This document shows positions 36,304-47,651 of a stretch of 64,000 bases of DNA, piece by piece (within the stretch, counting starts at the first letter, position 1; each line of letters begins with the position of its first letter). The notes under the pieces are model-generated. The model searched no databases, was not told the origin of the DNA, and was given only the letters and a program-made list of their open reading frames with translations. The position numbers and the translations under genes were made by a program. The stretch spans positions 186,001 through 250,000 of the forward strand of contig NZ_PEIB01000003.1 of NCBI RefSeq assembly GCF_004116385.1, in the 5' to 3' direction. The stretch is from Veronia nyctiphanis. Lineage in GTDB: Bacteria; Pseudomonadota; Gammaproteobacteria; Enterobacterales; Vibrionaceae.

Positions 36304-36791
36304 ATGGTAACACCATGGTACAAGCAATTTTGGCCTTGGTTTTTAATTGCTCTTCCGGGCTCAGTCATCATCGCGAGCTTGTTTACCTTTTATCTCTTTT
36401 CTCAGAACTCAGTGAGTCTGGTTGCCGATGATTATTACAAAAAAGGGAAAAGCATTAATCAGGATTTATCGCGTCTAAAAGAGGCTGATGATTTGGGAAT
36501 TTCGGCATCTTTAACGCAGCACGATTCAAGGCTGATCGTTCATATAGACAAGGGCAAGTTAGCTATATACCTCCTCTCAGACTGACTCTTCGCCATCGCA
36601 CCCTTCCCGAAAATGATATTCGGGTGATGTTAACGCCAGATAGCACCGGTAATTACCGTTATGACCTTCCAAGCCCGCTGAGTGGGCCATGGTATATAGA
36701 AATAAATTCCCATGATGAAGTATGGAGACTGGCTACGCGAGCTAACTTTCCCACATCTACCACTGTTGCGTTTTACGGCCAGAGCAAATAA
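36304..36791 (+). CDS. ccoH: cbb3 assembly protein CcoH/FixH (frameshifted in this sequence)
   Basis: One membrane helix (about 12-33, PWFLIALPGSVIIASLFTFYLF) then VADDYYKKGKSINQDL, a FixH hallmark. The frame stops at LAIYLLSD near 36585. Adding one C (ACCTCC to ACCCTCC) restores LAIYPPLRLTLRHRTL and runs to 36791, about 162 aa. It is required for oxidase maturation. It abuts ccoI. Confidence 0.82.
36601..36608 (-). promoter_or_regulatory. KOPS octamer pointing toward dif
   Basis: CCCTTCCC on plus reads GGGAAGGG on minus. Right of dif, this is the orientation that leads FtsK to dif. Confidence 0.45.
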
Positions 36792-39164
36792 ATGACGGCT
36801 AACTGTTACCATTGCGGCGAGCCAGTTCTGACCGGAGACACTTACCTGGTTGAAATATTAAATGAGCAGCGAATCATGTGTTGCCCCGGTTGTCAGGCCG
36901 TCGCCTCAACAATTATCGCCAGCGGGCTAGTATCGTATTACCAATATCGCACAGCAACAGCCGATAAATCCCAGTTGGTCCCCGATGAAATCCAGTCGTT
37001 CACGCTTTACGATAATCAGGATGTCCAGCAAGATTTCGTCTCTCACAACGGTAACGTGAAAGAGGCAGTACTTTCTATTGAGGGTATTTCTTGCTCTGCG
37101 TGTGCGTGGTTGATTGAGAAGAAAGTCTTCTCTCTTTCAGGTGTTCAAAGCATCCGCGTTAATTCTGTTAATCAGCGAGCAACGGTGCAATGGCAGTCTA
37201 CCTCGATAAAGCTCAGCGCGATTCTAAAAGCCGTGCATGAGATTGGTTATCAGGCAGCGCCCTTTGAAGCGGATAATCAAGAACAGCAATATCACCAACA
37301 AATGAAGCAATACCTTTATCGCCTCGGTATTGCAGGCTTGGCAACGATGCAAGTAATGATGCTTGCCGTTGCATTATATTTCGACGTTTTCAGCGGGATG
37401 GATGAAACCTTTCGTCAGTATCTGCGCTGGGTCAGCCTGATCTTCGCGACACCCGTCTTACTCTATTCAGCCATGCCCTTCTATATCAATGCATGGCGTA
37501 ATATCAAAGCAAGAAGCTTGGGGATGGATGTCCCTGTGTCTATCGCTCTTCTGTTTGCTTATTTCTCTGGTGTTTACGCAACACTTTATGATCGGGGAGA
37601 CGTATTTTTTGAGTCTGTCTCTATGTTCACTTTTTTCCTGCTTCTTGGCCGTTTTTTGGAAATGCGTGCACGTAGAGCAGCGGCCGCAGCAAGTGCGAAT
37701 CTTCTAAAACTTATCCCAAAACTTGCTACGTTGGCAGATGGCACAACAGTCGCCGCGAAGTCACTCAACCCGGACGACGTTGTGCGTGTTTTACCGGGAG
37801 AGTCAATTCCTGCTGACGGCGTCATCGAGTCGGGTTCATCGGAAGTAGACGAATCTATGTTGACGGGTGAGTCACTGCCTGAAAGTAAAACCGTTGGCGA
37901 CAGTGTTTTCGCGGGGACAGTCAATGCAGAAGGTAATTTCGACCTGAGAGTTACCCATAAACGTCAAGATTCACTGCTGTCTCAGATTATTCGCTTACAA
38001 GACGAAGCACACAACACCAAACCACGAATCGCAGTGCTTGCCGATCGGGTAGCCCGCTATTTTGTTGCTGTTGTATTAGTGATATCGGCTCTTACATGGC
38101 TCTACTGGTACCAACTAAAACCTGAAGATGCCTTTTGGATTATGCTCTCTGTGCTTGTTGCAACCTGCCCATGTGCACTCGCTCTTGCAACACCCACGGC
38201 GCTGACTTGTGCGACAAGTACACTGAGCCGATCTGGTGTTCTATTGCGGCGAGGACATGCACTCGAAACACTGCCTAAAGTAAATCATCTTATTTTGGAC
38301 AAAACAGGTACCTTAACAACGGGCAATATAGAGTTACGCGGTCACACACTTTACAGTGAGAGCTCCTCTGATAAAGCATTACACATTGCCGCAACATTAG
38401 AGTCGTTTGCCAACCATCCTATTGCGCTTGCTTTTAGAGATATTCCAAAAGCGGCTTCTGTTTCAGATGTGACCAATAAGATTGGTCATGGCGTCAGCGG
38501 CTGTTTTGAAGGAAAGCGATGGCGTATAGGAAAACCTGATTTTGCTCTATCTGACCCTGAATTTGCCGACCAATCTGATGATCAGATCTGGTTATCATGC
38601 GAAGAAGAACCAGTTGCCTCGTTTCGTCTGCACGATCCCATTAGAGAATCCAGTCAAGCGTTTATTGATGCTTTTAAAGCAGACGGCGTCAAGATCACCA
38701 TGTTAACGGGAGACAGCTCGAATTCAGCGCCAGAGTTAGCACATGCACTTGGCCTCAAGCATTGGGTTTCAGGCGTGTCGCCGGAAGAAAAATACGCTTT
38801 CTTAGAGAAACAGCCGAGTGAATCAGTCACAATGATGGTGGGTGATGGAATTAATGATGCGCCAGTCTTGGCTGGTGCACACCTGTCTGTGGCGATGGGG
38901 AGTGGTTCTGATATTGCCAAATCATCTGCGGATATCCATTTACTCAGTGATGATTTATCACACTTGCTGTCTGCTCGTCACCTTGCAGTCAAAGTCAGAA
39001 ATATAATCAGGCAGAATCTTGCTTGGGCGCTTGGCTACAATATAGTGATATTACCCCTTGCTGTAATGGGGTTAGTCGCGCCCTACATTGCTGTTGCCGG
39101 TATGTCAGCAAGCTCATTAATTGTGGTCACCAATTCGCTAAGACTGCTGAGAAATAGCCAATAG
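36792..39164 (+). CDS. ccoI: Cu+-translocating P-type ATPase for cbb3 assembly
   Basis: 790 aa. N-terminal Cys-rich site (CYHCGEPVL and MCCPGCQAV), then a heavy-metal domain with SCSACAW. Membrane helices carry the ion-binding CPC motif ([13 protein letters not shown]), with the TGES actuator loop, DKTGT phosphorylation site and [10 protein letters not shown] hinge. CcoI (FixI, CtpA type) exports copper needed for the CuB centre. It starts directly after ccoH and precedes ccoS. Confidence 0.95.
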   Translation: MTANCYHCGEPVLTGDTYLVEILNEQRIMCCPGCQAVASTIIASGLVSYYQYRTATADKSQLVPDEIQSFTLYDNQDVQQDFVSHNGNVKEAVLSIEGISCSACAWLIEKKVFSLSGVQSIRVNSVNQRATVQWQSTSIKLSAILKAVHEIGYQAAPFEADNQEQQYHQQMKQYLYRLGIAGLATMQVMMLAVALYFDVFSGMDETFRQYLRWVSLIFATPVLLYSAMPFYINAWRNIKARSLGMDVPVSIALLFAYFSGVYATLYDRGDVFFESVSMFTFFLLLGRFLEMRARRAAAAASANLLKLIPKLATLADGTTVAAKSLNPDDVVRVLPGESIPADGVIESGSSEVDESMLTGESLPESKTVGDSVFAGTVNAEGNFDLRVTHKRQDSLLSQIIRLQDEAHNTKPRIAVLADRVARYFVAVVLVISALTWLYWYQLKPEDAFWIMLSVLVATCPCALALATPTALTCATSTLSRSGVLLRRGHALETLPKVNHLILDKTGTLTTGNIELRGHTLYSESSSDKALHIAATLESFANHPIALAFRDIPKAASVSDVTNKIGHGVSGCFEGKRWRIGKPDFALSDPEFADQSDDQIWLSCEEEPVASFRLHDPIRESSQAFIDAFKADGVKITMLTGDSSNSAPELAHALGLKHWVSGVSPEEKYAFLEKQPSESVTMMVGDGINDAPVLAGAHLSVAMGSGSDIAKSSADIHLLSDDLSHLLSARHLAVKVRNIIRQNLAWALGYNIVILPLAVMGLVAPYIAVAGMSASSLIVVTNSLRLLRNSQ

Positions 39165-39180
39165 CTATTACGGATAACGC

Positions 39181-39363
39181 ATGGAAAGTATATATATTCT
39201 GATCCCTATTGCCATTCTCCTCGTGGCTGTTGCCGTGGGTATTTTTATCTGGGCCGTAAAGTCTGAACAATTTGAGGATTTAGAGCGTCAGGGAATGAAT
39301 ATCCTTCTTGATGAAAAGAATGACAGGACACAGGATAAAAGCAATAAGGTTGACCCTGAGTGA
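39181..39363 (+). CDS. ccoS: cbb3 assembly protein CcoS/FixS
   Basis: 60 aa. One membrane helix (about 5-26, YILIPIAILLVAVAVGIFIWAV), then the typical SEQFEDLERQGMNILLDE. CcoS is needed for cofactor insertion in the oxidase. It is 16 bp after ccoI and overlaps the next gene's start. Confidence 0.92.
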   Translation: MESIYILIPIAILLVAVAVGIFIWAVKSEQFEDLERQGMNILLDEKNDRTQDKSNKVDPE

Positions 39364-40034
39364 TGATGTCTGAAGATTGGCTTGCTGCTTTGTTGATTGG
39401 TCTACTCGGCGCAGGGCATTGCCTTGGCATGTGTGGGGGCATCGGGGCTGCAGTCGCAATGGCAACACCAACGACCACTCATCGATGGCCCTTTTTATTG
39501 GGTTATAATTTTGGGCGACTGGCCAGCTACGTACTCGCTGGTTTCATTCTGGGCGGCGCGCTTTCAACCGTGATAGAAGTCAGTGGCTTTAAACACGGTC
39601 TTGCCATTCTAAGACTGTTAGCTGCATTAATGCTTATTCTTCTCGCACTTTATCTCGCGCAAATTTGGAATGGCTTGTCTTACATAGAAAACGTCGGCAA
39701 ATACCTTTGGAAGTTCCTTTCTCCACTCACATCAAAATTTTTACCATTGAGCACCCCGTTCGCAGCAATCCCGTTTGGAATGATCTGGGGCTGGCTGCCC
39801 TGTGGACTGGTTTATTCAGCATTAAGCTGGTCAGCGGTATCAGGGTCTGCAATGCAGGGGGCAGTATTAATGTTGTTTTTTGGTTTGGGTACCTTGCCTG
39901 CGATGCTGTTGGTCGGTTCAACAGCTGAATCCATGAAACGATTCATGAACAACCTCTTATTTAGGCGCTTTACGGCTGCAATATTGTTAGTGTACGGAAT
40001 TATTACCGCTATCGATGCTTTAAAACTTTTCTGA
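39363..40034 (+). CDS. TauE/SafE-type membrane protein of the cco cluster
   Basis: About 223 aa with six hydrophobic segments. The HCLGMCGGIGAAVAM segment and the GWLPCGLVYSALSW segment near the middle mark the sulfite exporter TauE/SafE-like (DsbD-like) family that follows ccoS in many Vibrionaceae. The cysteine pair suggests a role in copper or thiol handling during oxidase assembly; this is inference. Start at 39363 overlaps the ccoS stop by 1-3 nt; a GTG at 39360 is also possible. Confidence 0.85.
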   Translation: MMSEDWLAALLIGLLGAGHCLGMCGGIGAAVAMATPTTTHRWPFLLGYNFGRLASYVLAGFILGGALSTVIEVSGFKHGLAILRLLAALMLILLALYLAQIWNGLSYIENVGKYLWKFLSPLTSKFLPLSTPFAAIPFGMIWGWLPCGLVYSALSWSAVSGSAMQGAVLMLFFGLGTLPAMLLVGSTAESMKRFMNNLLFRRFTAAILLVYGIITAIDALKLF

Positions 40035-40099
40035 GACGTTCGTTTTTTTCATATTGAAAGTGTTAACATGGTCGCATATTACATCCGACCTGCAAACGT

Positions 40100-40843
40100 A
40101 TGATAAATATGACTGTATTCAAACGTTCTCCTTCAAGTGCTTGCCCAACCATTCATTGCCAAAATTGCAGTATCAGCCAGTTATGCATCCCTTTTTCATT
40201 GAATGAACAAGAGCTTGATCAGCTTGATGAAATTATCGAGCGAAAGAAACCTGTACAGAAAGGTCAGTCTCTATTCAAAGCAGGCGACGGTTTACAATCA
40301 CTGTATGCTATCCGATCTGGTAGCATCAAAAGTTACACCATCACAGAACAGGGCGAAGAACAAATCACTGGCTTTCACCTTGCTGGTGATTTGGTGGGAT
40401 TTGATGCTATCAATGAAATGTCTCACCCCAGCTTTGCTCAGGCACTTGAGACATCAATGGTTTGCGAGATCCCCTATGACATTCTCGATGATCTGTCAGG
40501 TAAAATGCCCAAGCTTCGACAGCAAATCATGCGTTTAATGAGTAGCGAGATTAAATCCGATCAAGACATGATACTTCTATTATCCAAGAAGAATGCGGAG
40601 GAGCGCCTTGCTGCGTTCTTGTACAGCTTGTCTACGCGTTTTGGACAACGTGGGTTTTCAGCTCGCGAGTTTCGCTTAACGATGACCCGAGGTGAAATCG
40701 GTAACTACCTTGGCTTGACGGTTGAGACCATTAGTCGATTGCTTGGCCGATTCCAAAAGAGTGAAATGCTGGCAGTAAACAGTAAGTACATTACGATTTT
40801 AGACAACGAAAAAATGCGTGAGCTGGCTGGCTTCTCTCGTTAA
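40100..40843 (+). CDS. fnr: FNR, oxygen-responsive transcription regulator
   Basis: 247 aa. The [4Fe-4S] cysteines are present: C in [18 protein letters not shown] and the internal C in [11 protein letters not shown]. The CRP-type DNA-binding helix is [14 protein letters not shown] with the FNR E..SR pattern. It activates anaerobic and microaerobic genes and commonly controls cco genes. I saw no perfect TTGAT-N4-ATCAA before ccoN. Start at 40100; an ATG at 40109 is also possible. Confidence 0.95.
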   Translation: MINMTVFKRSPSSACPTIHCQNCSISQLCIPFSLNEQELDQLDEIIERKKPVQKGQSLFKAGDGLQSLYAIRSGSIKSYTITEQGEEQITGFHLAGDLVGFDAINEMSHPSFAQALETSMVCEIPYDILDDLSGKMPKLRQQIMRLMSSEIKSDQDMILLLSKKNAEERLAAFLYSLSTRFGQRGFSAREFRLTMTRGEIGNYLGLTVETISRLLGRFQKSEMLAVNSKYITILDNEKMRELAGFSR

Positions 40844-40870
40844 GATCCTGTAATAAAATGCTTCCAATCA

Positions 40871-40895
40871 ATGGCGCGTTCCGCGCCATTTCTAT
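40871..40895 (+). terminator. terminator after fnr
   Basis: Stem ATGGCGCG / CGCGCCAT with a TTC loop and a T-rich tail. Confidence 0.85.
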
Positions 40896-40988
40896 TTTCT
40901 CTCATATTTCAACCATATTGTCGCAAACAAAGCCTGTGAACTACGTTAAATTAAGGATATCGGTTTTTTTGTTATTCAGGAGACCAAT

Positions 40989-41933
40989 ATGGACAGATAC
41001 ACCAACCTACTGGTGGCGATAGCCCCAGAGCAGGAAGAACAGCCTGCCCTGTCCCGCGCTATCCTGATCGCACGCAAGTCTGATGCCCCGGTCAAACTCA
41101 CACTCTTTCTTGCCATTTATGATCTTTCCTATGAGATGACATCCATGCTGTCGACAGATGAACGGCAGGCAATGCGGAGTGGTGTTATCAAGCAAAGGGA
41201 AGAATGGCTTGAGTCGTTGCTTGAGAATCATGATGCGGTAAACCTAGAAGTGGAAAGGCATGTTGTCTGGCATAACAGACCTTATGAAGCCATGGTTTCG
41301 CAAGTGCTTGAAGGTGGACACGACATGCTGCTTAAAGCGACCCACATGCACGATAAACTTGGCTCTGTCATTTTCACACCGACAGACTGGCATCTGTTAC
41401 GTAAATGTCCCTGCCCCGTTCTCTTGGTAAAAGATCATGACTGGCCTGAGAACGGTAAAATCTTAACGGCGGTGAATGTCTCTTCAGATAACGAAACGCA
41501 CATTGAGCTCAATGATAAGCTGATTGCAGAATCTAACGCGATGGCCTCTTTACTTCATGCTGAGGTTCATCTGGTTAATGCATACCCTGCTACGCCAGTA
41601 AACATAACCGTCGAGCTGCCTGAATTTGACCCCGCTTCCTACACCGATGCTGTTCGAGGGCATCACCTTTTGACAATGAAAACACTTCGTCAGAAGCACT
41701 GCATCGATGACAATCTGACGCACGTTGAAGAAGGGCTGCCTGAAGATGTCATCCCACAAGTCGCTGAGGAGTTAGATGCGGAACTGGTGATACTGGGAAC
41801 AACGGGCAGAACGGGGCTTTCCGCCATCTTCATTGGAAATACGGCAGAACACACCATTGACCAGCTTAATTGTGATTTATTAGCGATAAAACCGGATGGT
41901 TATGTCAGTCCATTGGCGCCAAAAAGCGATTAA
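40989..41933 (+). CDS. uspE: Universal stress protein E
   Basis: 314 aa, two tandem Usp domains: N-terminal NLLVAIAPEQEEQPALSRAI and C-terminal half ending with the nucleotide-binding-type motif GTTGRTGLSAIFIGNTAEHTI. UspE supports survival under stress and motility or aggregation in E. coli, and lies next to fnr in many gammaproteobacteria. The start follows CAGGAGACC. Confidence 0.95.
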   Translation: MDRYTNLLVAIAPEQEEQPALSRAILIARKSDAPVKLTLFLAIYDLSYEMTSMLSTDERQAMRSGVIKQREEWLESLLENHDAVNLEVERHVVWHNRPYEAMVSQVLEGGHDMLLKATHMHDKLGSVIFTPTDWHLLRKCPCPVLLVKDHDWPENGKILTAVNVSSDNETHIELNDKLIAESNAMASLLHAEVHLVNAYPATPVNITVELPEFDPASYTDAVRGHHLLTMKTLRQKHCIDDNLTHVEEGLPEDVIPQVAEELDAELVILGTTGRTGLSAIFIGNTAEHTIDQLNCDLLAIKPDGYVSPLAPKSD

Positions 41934-41951
41934 ATCGCGTAGCTAAGATGT

Positions 41952-41986
41952 AAAAAAAAGCTGCTATGAAGCAGCCTTTTCTTTTC
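41952..41986. terminator. bidirectional terminator between uspE and ttcA
   Basis: GCTGC / GCAGC stem with A-run before and T-run after, so it can serve both convergent genes. Confidence 0.75.
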
Positions 41987-41989
41987 TGA

Positions 41990-42882
41990 CTAGACGTTTG
42001 TCACATCGATAAACATTGACTCGTCAATATTTGTGGATGAGACCGTTGCCTCAGTGAAACCGTATTCACGACGCTTTTCTGAACGGTCAATAGGCAAGTT
42101 GACAAAGTCGAACAGCTCTTTGTCAGCAAGCTGGCTTGGGCTGACGTTTTGAATAGATTTGAAGATGCTCTCTACGCGGCCGGGAGTTTGTTTGTCCCAC
42201 CCAACCAACATCGCCTTAATTGACTGGCGCTGAAGGTTTTCCTGCGAACCGCAAAGGTTACACGGAATAATCGGAAACGCTTTGTGTTCAGCATATTTGA
42301 TAAGGTCTTTTTCACGGCAATATGTCAGTGGACGAATCACCACATTACGGCCGTCATCAGAGCGAAGCTTCGGCGGCATCGCTTCAGTCGCGCACCATGA
42401 AACATGTTTAGGAACATGGTCTCGACGATATCGTCAAGATGATGCCCCAGCGCAATTTTAGTTGCGCCGATTTTCTCAGCAAACGAGTACAAGGTTCCAC
42501 GACGTAAACGAGAGCAAAGACCACAGGTTGTTTTACCCTCAGGTACTTTCTCTTTTACCACTGAGTAAGTGTCCTTATCTACGATGTAGTAAGGGATATT
42601 AAGTGTCTCAAAATATTCTGGAAGAATATGCTCTGGGAATCCCGGCTGTTTTTGGTCTAAATTAACAGCAACAACATCAAAATTAACAGGTGCGGATTCT
42701 TTTAATCTCAACAGAATATCCAGCATGGCGAATGAGTCTTTACCACCACTGATACACGCCATCACCACGTCGTTTTCTTCGATCATGTTGTAGTCAATAA
42801 TGGCGTTTCCAACATTCCTACGCAGACGCTTTTGAAGTTTGTTGAATTCAAGTGTTTCTTTTCGGGTGTCTTGTTGACTCAT
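41990..42882 (-). CDS. ttcA: tRNA 2-thiocytidine synthase (frameshifted in this sequence)
   Basis: Thiolates cytidine 32 of some tRNAs using ATP and an iron-sulfur cluster. The PP-loop motif [11 protein letters not shown] (about 44-54) and cysteines [11 protein letters not shown] are in the first frame, and [14 protein letters not shown] in the second. The frames meet at FHGARLK. One missing G (AAGCG to AAGGCG near 42370) breaks the reading before [12 protein letters not shown]. Restored length about 297 aa, as expected. Confidence 0.92.
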
Positions 42883-43119
42883 TCTGGCTTCTCATGTTGC
42901 GGGCCATATTGGCCTTAGACATTATTTTGATTGGACTATTTGAGGGGGCGAATTATACGGATTTTTCCTCATGGTTTAAATACTTCTCTCATTAACAAAG
43001 ACGTCGCGCCTTTTACGAGGGTACCTTAGAGAAGATAAAGCAATGATGAAGCAAGCTTCCGCACGCCAAAAATAGAAAAATGAAAATAGCGAATCAAAGT
43101 GCGGATGATAAGTCGCTTG

Positions 43120-43764
43120 CTAGTCAGAGGGAAGCCACGGTGTAATTTTATCCGGTGGTACACTAAATAGCACGGATTCGTCTTCCACTAAATCTGATGG
43201 CCGAATAAATACCTTACGCCCTGTAGCCGGAATAACGTTACCGAGAGTTGTTGTGAGTGAGTTGACGTCCTGATCAAAATGAACAGTAATCCCCTTTACT
43301 TCAGGCATAAACCACGAAGACAACATTCCCCCCAAGTCATCCATGATTGCGTTCATTTGAGGCACTAAAGCGCTAAGCTCACCAGAAGAGATACCCGCGT
43401 TGTACTTTGGTTCAGCCATTACCTGATAAGATATGTCACAAACTTGCTCTCCCTTAGTTTCGACAAAGACATCTGGATTTACCTTTTTTAAATGTCTATC
43501 TATGGGCAAAGGCAGTTCTTGTGAGGCTGGAATGACAAACGCTTCATAATTCGCTTTCTTACTCATCCATGCTTTGGTGATTTGGCATGTCTCTCCCGAG
43601 ATAGGGTTCACCATAAAGTAGCCAACTTTGACATCGGGATGAGACTCGGCATTATTATATTTAAGTTGGGAGAACAGTTTGTTGTAGCTGAATTCGTATT
43701 GCGCCGAAAAGGCGGGAAAGGCTGGCAGCAAGGTGACCAGCAGACCAAGAAGATGACGTTTCAT
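43120..43764 (-). CDS. DUF2987 family exported protein
   Basis: 214 aa. Signal peptide MKRHLLGLLVTLLPAFPAFS. It matches the DUF2987 pattern of Vibrio and Shewanella exported proteins (FSYNKLFSQLKYN, VKVGYFMVNPISGE, with two Cys). Function unknown. Its start overlaps the stop of the bax-type gene by 4 nt, so the three genes from 45359 down are probably an operon. Confidence 0.75.
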   Translation of the reverse strand: MKRHLLGLLVTLLPAFPAFSAQYEFSYNKLFSQLKYNNAESHPDVKVGYFMVNPISGETCQITKAWMSKKANYEAFVIPASQELPLPIDRHLKKVNPDVFVETKGEQVCDISYQVMAEPKYNAGISSGELSALVPQMNAIMDDLGGMLSSWFMPEVKGITVHFDQDVNSLTTTLGNVIPATGRKVFIRPSDLVEDESVLFSVPPDKITPWLPSD

Positions 43765-44554
43765 CCTTTACTCCAGAACTTTTCGTTGTGTCTTAGCATA
43801 TCCCTGATTTCATCGACGTAGTCTTGCCCGCGCTCCGAGTAATTCGTTAGACCTTCTGCTAGCGAAAATGCACTTATCGGCTTGCCTGATTGACGCAATC
43901 CTTGGCGGATTTCACGAACACGGGCATAAGCAGTGTTTCTATTGATGTTGTCGAAGTAAGCTTGCACTGACTCGTCAACAGAATCGAAAACCGCCACTTC
44001 ATGTGATTTATCATCAGCCCTTTGGTTGGCACCATGCCACAACCTGTTGAGTAACACCATTGACCAAAGAAGTTATTGCCGTGTTGTGCGAAGCGTGACG
44101 TGCCCCACCCTGACTCTTTTGCAGCCTGCACCAATATTAACGATGTCGGTAAGACATCAACCTTTTCTAATGCGACATTAAACCAACTCAGATCCGGAAA
44201 AGTACTCGGCATATCCAATGAGTATTGTTTCGCTAGACCGTTGAGAAATGAGCGCTCAGATTGAGTCAAGGACGACTTATCTCTCAATGTCAGCAGCTTG
44301 ACGCGCTGCGCTTCTACTTTCGTATTTGCCCATTCGACAGAGGGGCGAATAAAGTCAAAAAAAGCCGATTTCTTTTCATTAACATCTGAAAATGCGCCAA
44401 AGTTGGGTGTAGAACGAAAAGCCGACGATGATTTTATTAAATCACTCTCTGCTTGTTGAGCGGAGCTATTTTGATTGGTTCTTTCATTCGGGGGAACACA
44501 GGCGGAAATGAGATTTGCTGAAAGTAGCAAAGCAACAATGTGGAATCTTTTCAA
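43761..44554 (-). CDS. bax: Bax-family glucosaminidase-like lipoprotein (frameshifted in this sequence)
   Basis: Lipobox LISACVP. The glucosaminidase domain shows AAKESGWGTSRFAQHGNNFFGQWC with the catalytic-type Glu. The frame breaks at GMVPTK (near 44030) and resumes as RADDKSHEVAVFDSVDESV after one lost base. Restored about 264 aa. Bax proteins are thought to cleave peptidoglycan glycan chains near the outer membrane. The neighbour is the gene usually found with bax. Confidence 0.85.
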
Positions 44555-45359
44555 GCGTCGAAATAACCTTTGGGGCCTTGTTCATCCTCTGTTTCGCCAT
44601 CTTCATCTTGTGACACCGTCACAGAAAGACCGACACCGAACATTTCTCGATAAACAATGCCTTTAACATTGAACAGAAAAGGCATCGCCCAGATCAATGC
44701 GACGCCAGCGGTTAGCAACGATAGTACAAAAAGACCCGCAATGACAATATAAACTGCACACAAAGGCAGCAGTTTTTTAGTAATTGCCCTCAGTGACAAC
44801 CACATAGCGTCTGTCGCTTTCATCTCTTTTTCACAGATAAGCAATGGTGTCATCGAGAAGCCAATCCCCAAGTAAACACCAAGCAAAGGAATGATTTGGT
44901 TAGACACTGACTGTAGTGACGTTGTCACTAAAACGGCAATAATCAGTGTTAACGTATATGCAATACCCTTGAGTAAATGCCTCGGACGCGTCGTGAAACC
45001 AATCGCATGGCTTAACCCCATTAAACTTGCGCCTGCATACAAAGGAGAACAAAGAACTGTGCTGGTAAAAGAAGCAAACCGCATCGCGGCGCTCTGTTCT
45101 TGAGTGAAAGGCTCGCTTGATGTTAAGGAAGACAGCAGGGCCGCAGGATCGTCTAATATGCTGATATCGCCAAAAACCAGACAAGAAAATTAGCACCAAA
45201 CAACAAACACATTGCAGGCAAAAATTGCCAGAAATGCCTCGCGGTAAGTGTCACAGCCTCATCAAGAATGTTGATCGCACTCAGTGAGTAGTTTCCCTTC
45301 AGTGCATTCTCAACAGTGCCACCAATGTTCAGTTCGTTATTGAACTCTTTCTCTCTCAT
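44551..45359 (-). CDS. bax-linked integral membrane protein (frameshifted in this sequence)
   Basis: First frame MREKEFNNELNIGGTVENAL to FLVWFLA; after restoring one G (TTGGCG to TTGGGCG near 45170) it continues GDISILDDPAALLSS. Several membrane helices follow, with an acidic C-terminus (DEDGETEDEQG). About 269 aa. It resembles the multi-helix protein encoded beside bax in Vibrionaceae. Function unknown. Two perfect matS sites lie within it. Confidence 0.7.
44610..44622. promoter_or_regulatory. matS site 4
   Basis: GTGACACCGTCAC, an exact consensus match inside the bax-linked membrane protein gene. Confidence 0.85.
44916..44928. promoter_or_regulatory. matS site 5
   Basis: GTGACGTTGTCAC, identical to matS 1 and only 306 bp from matS 4 in the same gene. 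MatP tetramers could bridge the pair. Confidence 0.85.
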
Positions 45360-45694
45360 GACTTGCCAGTATCAACCCTAAGAAAAAAATTTAGCGCTTT
45401 TCTTAAGTTATAGATGAAGTAAGACTTCGGATCTCCTTTATCTTACTATTTTGCGGCATTTTTACGCGTTATACTCTTTCTCCGTTGGTCGCCAAGGGCT
45501 ATTAAATGGGCGACTCGCGTAAAAAATACACATATAAATGACACTGCATAACTCGTTTACTTTTTTCATGAATATGCCGAGCTGATATCGTCAAAAAACG
45601 CTTTAACATACATTTGCTCAGGTCTATCATGCGCTTCTATTTTTTTGGGGAAATTCATTAACTAATCGCCCGCGATTTAGGAGAGATAGAAGAA
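45360..45694. other. divergent promoter region, no gene seen
   Basis: About 335 bp between the bax-linked operon and potABCD. It is AT-rich in places. No recognised operator or RNA element. Confidence 0.5.
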
Positions 45695-46810
45695 TTGAAC
45701 GCGACACAACCACTCAAAAAACCCGTTGTTCAGCTTCGCGGCTTGTGCAAAAGCTTTGACGGTAAGCAAATCATCAGTGACTTTAAACTGGACGTTAACC
45801 ACGGCGAGTTTCTGACGATACTGGGCCCTTCAGGATGTGGTAAAACAACAGTACTGAGACTCATCGCTGGTCTCGAAGATGCTGATGAAGGCACTATCTT
45901 GCTTGATGATCATGACGTCACACGCATCCCCGCAGAGAATCGTCACGTTAACACCGTGTTCCAAAGCTATGCTCTCTTCCCTCACATGACTGTTTTTGAC
46001 AACGTTGCATTCGGCCTCAGAATGCAAAATGTTGCTGAAAATGAGATTGAGCCTCGCGTGATGGAAGCACTTCGCATGGTCCAGCTTGATCAATTCGCTC
46101 CACGAAAACCCCATCAATTATCGGGCGGACAACAGCAGCGCGTTGCTATTGCGCGTGCTGTGGTCAATAAACCCAAAGTACTTCTGTTGGACGAATCCCT
46201 CTCAGCACTGGACTACAAACTGCGTAAGAAAATGCAGATGGAATTAAAGCAACTGCAGAGAAAGCTGGGTATCACCTTTATCTTTGTGACACATGATCAG
46301 GAAGAAGCCCTGTCGATGTCAGACCGAATCATAGTGATGCGCAGTGGTGACATTGTTCAGGACGGTTCGCCTCGCGAAATCTATGAAGAGCCCAAAAACC
46401 TGTTTGTTGCCCGCTTTATCGGTGAAATTAACGTCTTTGATGCCACGGTCATTCAGCGCCTCGATGAAAAACGGATTATGGCAACCGTTGAAGGCCGTCA
46501 GTGTCAGGTTTTCTGTGACCTTGATGTATCTGAAGGCGATGCCATCAAAGTGCTGTTGAGGCCTGAAGACCTGCGTCTTGAAGAGCTACACAACGGTGAT
46601 GCTGCAAGCGGCATCGTGGGGTATGTTCGCGAACGCAACTACAAAGGCATGACGCTTGATTCTGTGGTAGAGCTTGAATCTGGTAAGTCAGTCATGGTCA
46701 GCGAGTTCTTCAATGAAGACGATCCGGATGTTGATCATTCATTGAATCAAAAAGTCGCTGTCACCTGGGTTGAAAGCTGGGAAGTGGTGCTGCCTGATGA
46801 AGAAGATTAA
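45695..46810 (+). CDS. potA: Spermidine/putrescine ABC transporter ATPase
   Basis: 371 aa from a TTG start with a GGAGAG site upstream. Walker [10 protein letters not shown], signature [14 protein letters not shown], Walker [13 protein letters not shown] (Ser replaces the usual Pro of the D-loop side), H-loop THDQEEA, and a C-terminal TOBE domain. It powers polyamine import with PotBC and PotD. It overlaps potB by 14 nt. Confidence 0.95.
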   Translation: MNATQPLKKPVVQLRGLCKSFDGKQIISDFKLDVNHGEFLTILGPSGCGKTTVLRLIAGLEDADEGTILLDDHDVTRIPAENRHVNTVFQSYALFPHMTVFDNVAFGLRMQNVAENEIEPRVMEALRMVQLDQFAPRKPHQLSGGQQQRVAIARAVVNKPKVLLLDESLSALDYKLRKKMQMELKQLQRKLGITFIFVTHDQEEALSMSDRIIVMRSGDIVQDGSPREIYEEPKNLFVARFIGEINVFDATVIQRLDEKRIMATVEGRQCQVFCDLDVSEGDAIKVLLRPEDLRLEELHNGDAASGIVGYVRERNYKGMTLDSVVELESGKSVMVSEFFNEDDPDVDHSLNQKVAVTWVESWEVVLPDEED

Positions 46811-47651
46811 CCTACAAAACGTTGTTATTGGGGTTATCGTCAGTTGGTTGCTGCTGTTTGTTTTTATACCCAACCTGATGATTATTATCACCAGTTTTCT
46901 GACCCGTGACGATGCGAACCTTGTTGAGCTGACGTTTACGCTGAGTAACTACGCCAAACTTTTAGATCCGCTATACGCTAAAGTGGTGTGGCACTCATTC
47001 TATATGGCGGTGATTGCAACCTTACTCTGCCTTTTGATTGGTTACCCTTTTGCGTACATCATTGCGCGTATGCCAGAGAAAATGCGCCCTTACATGCTGT
47101 TTTTGGTGATCGTACCTTTTTGGACAAACTCGCTGATACGCACCTACGGGTTAAAGATTTTTTTGGGCACACGAGGATTGCTCAACGACGCATTACTGAC
47201 CGTTGGAATTATTGATAAGCCTCTTCGCATCATGTACACAGAATATGCGGTGATGATCGGTTTGGTTTACATACTCCTGCCATTTATGATTTTGCCTTTG
47301 TATTCAAGTATCGAAAAGCTTGATCGCAGCTATTTAGAAGCCGCGAAAGACCTCGGTGCAAGTAAACTGCAAAGTTTCTTCAAGGTAGTTGTTCCTCTTA
47401 CCATGCCCGGCATTATTGCAGGATGTTTGTTGGTTCTGTTGCCAGCACTGGGAATGTTCTACGTGTCTGACCTCCTTGGCGGTGCTAAGAACCTCCTGAT
47501 TGGTAATGTCATTAAAAGTCAGATTCTTAACGTTCGGGACTGGCCGTTTGGCTCGGCAGCGAGTATCTCGCTCACCGTGCTGATGGGATTGATGCTCTTT
47601 GCTTACTGGCGTGTTGGAAAACTGATGAATAAGAAGGTAGAGCTGGAATGA
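46797..47651 (+). CDS. potB: Spermidine/putrescine permease PotB
   Basis: 284 aa from the ATG at 46797 ([20 protein letters not shown]), inside the potA end. Six membrane helices and the EAA loop [23 protein letters not shown] that contacts PotA. An earlier in-frame codon at 46770 gives a non-homologous extension. It overlaps potC by 4 nt. Confidence 0.93.
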   Translation: MKKINLQNVVIGVIVSWLLLFVFIPNLMIIITSFLTRDDANLVELTFTLSNYAKLLDPLYAKVVWHSFYMAVIATLLCLLIGYPFAYIIARMPEKMRPYMLFLVIVPFWTNSLIRTYGLKIFLGTRGLLNDALLTVGIIDKPLRIMYTEYAVMIGLVYILLPFMILPLYSSIEKLDRSYLEAAKDLGASKLQSFFKVVVPLTMPGIIAGCLLVLLPALGMFYVSDLLGGAKNLLIGNVIKSQILNVRDWPFGSAASISLTVLMGLMLFAYWRVGKLMNKKVELE

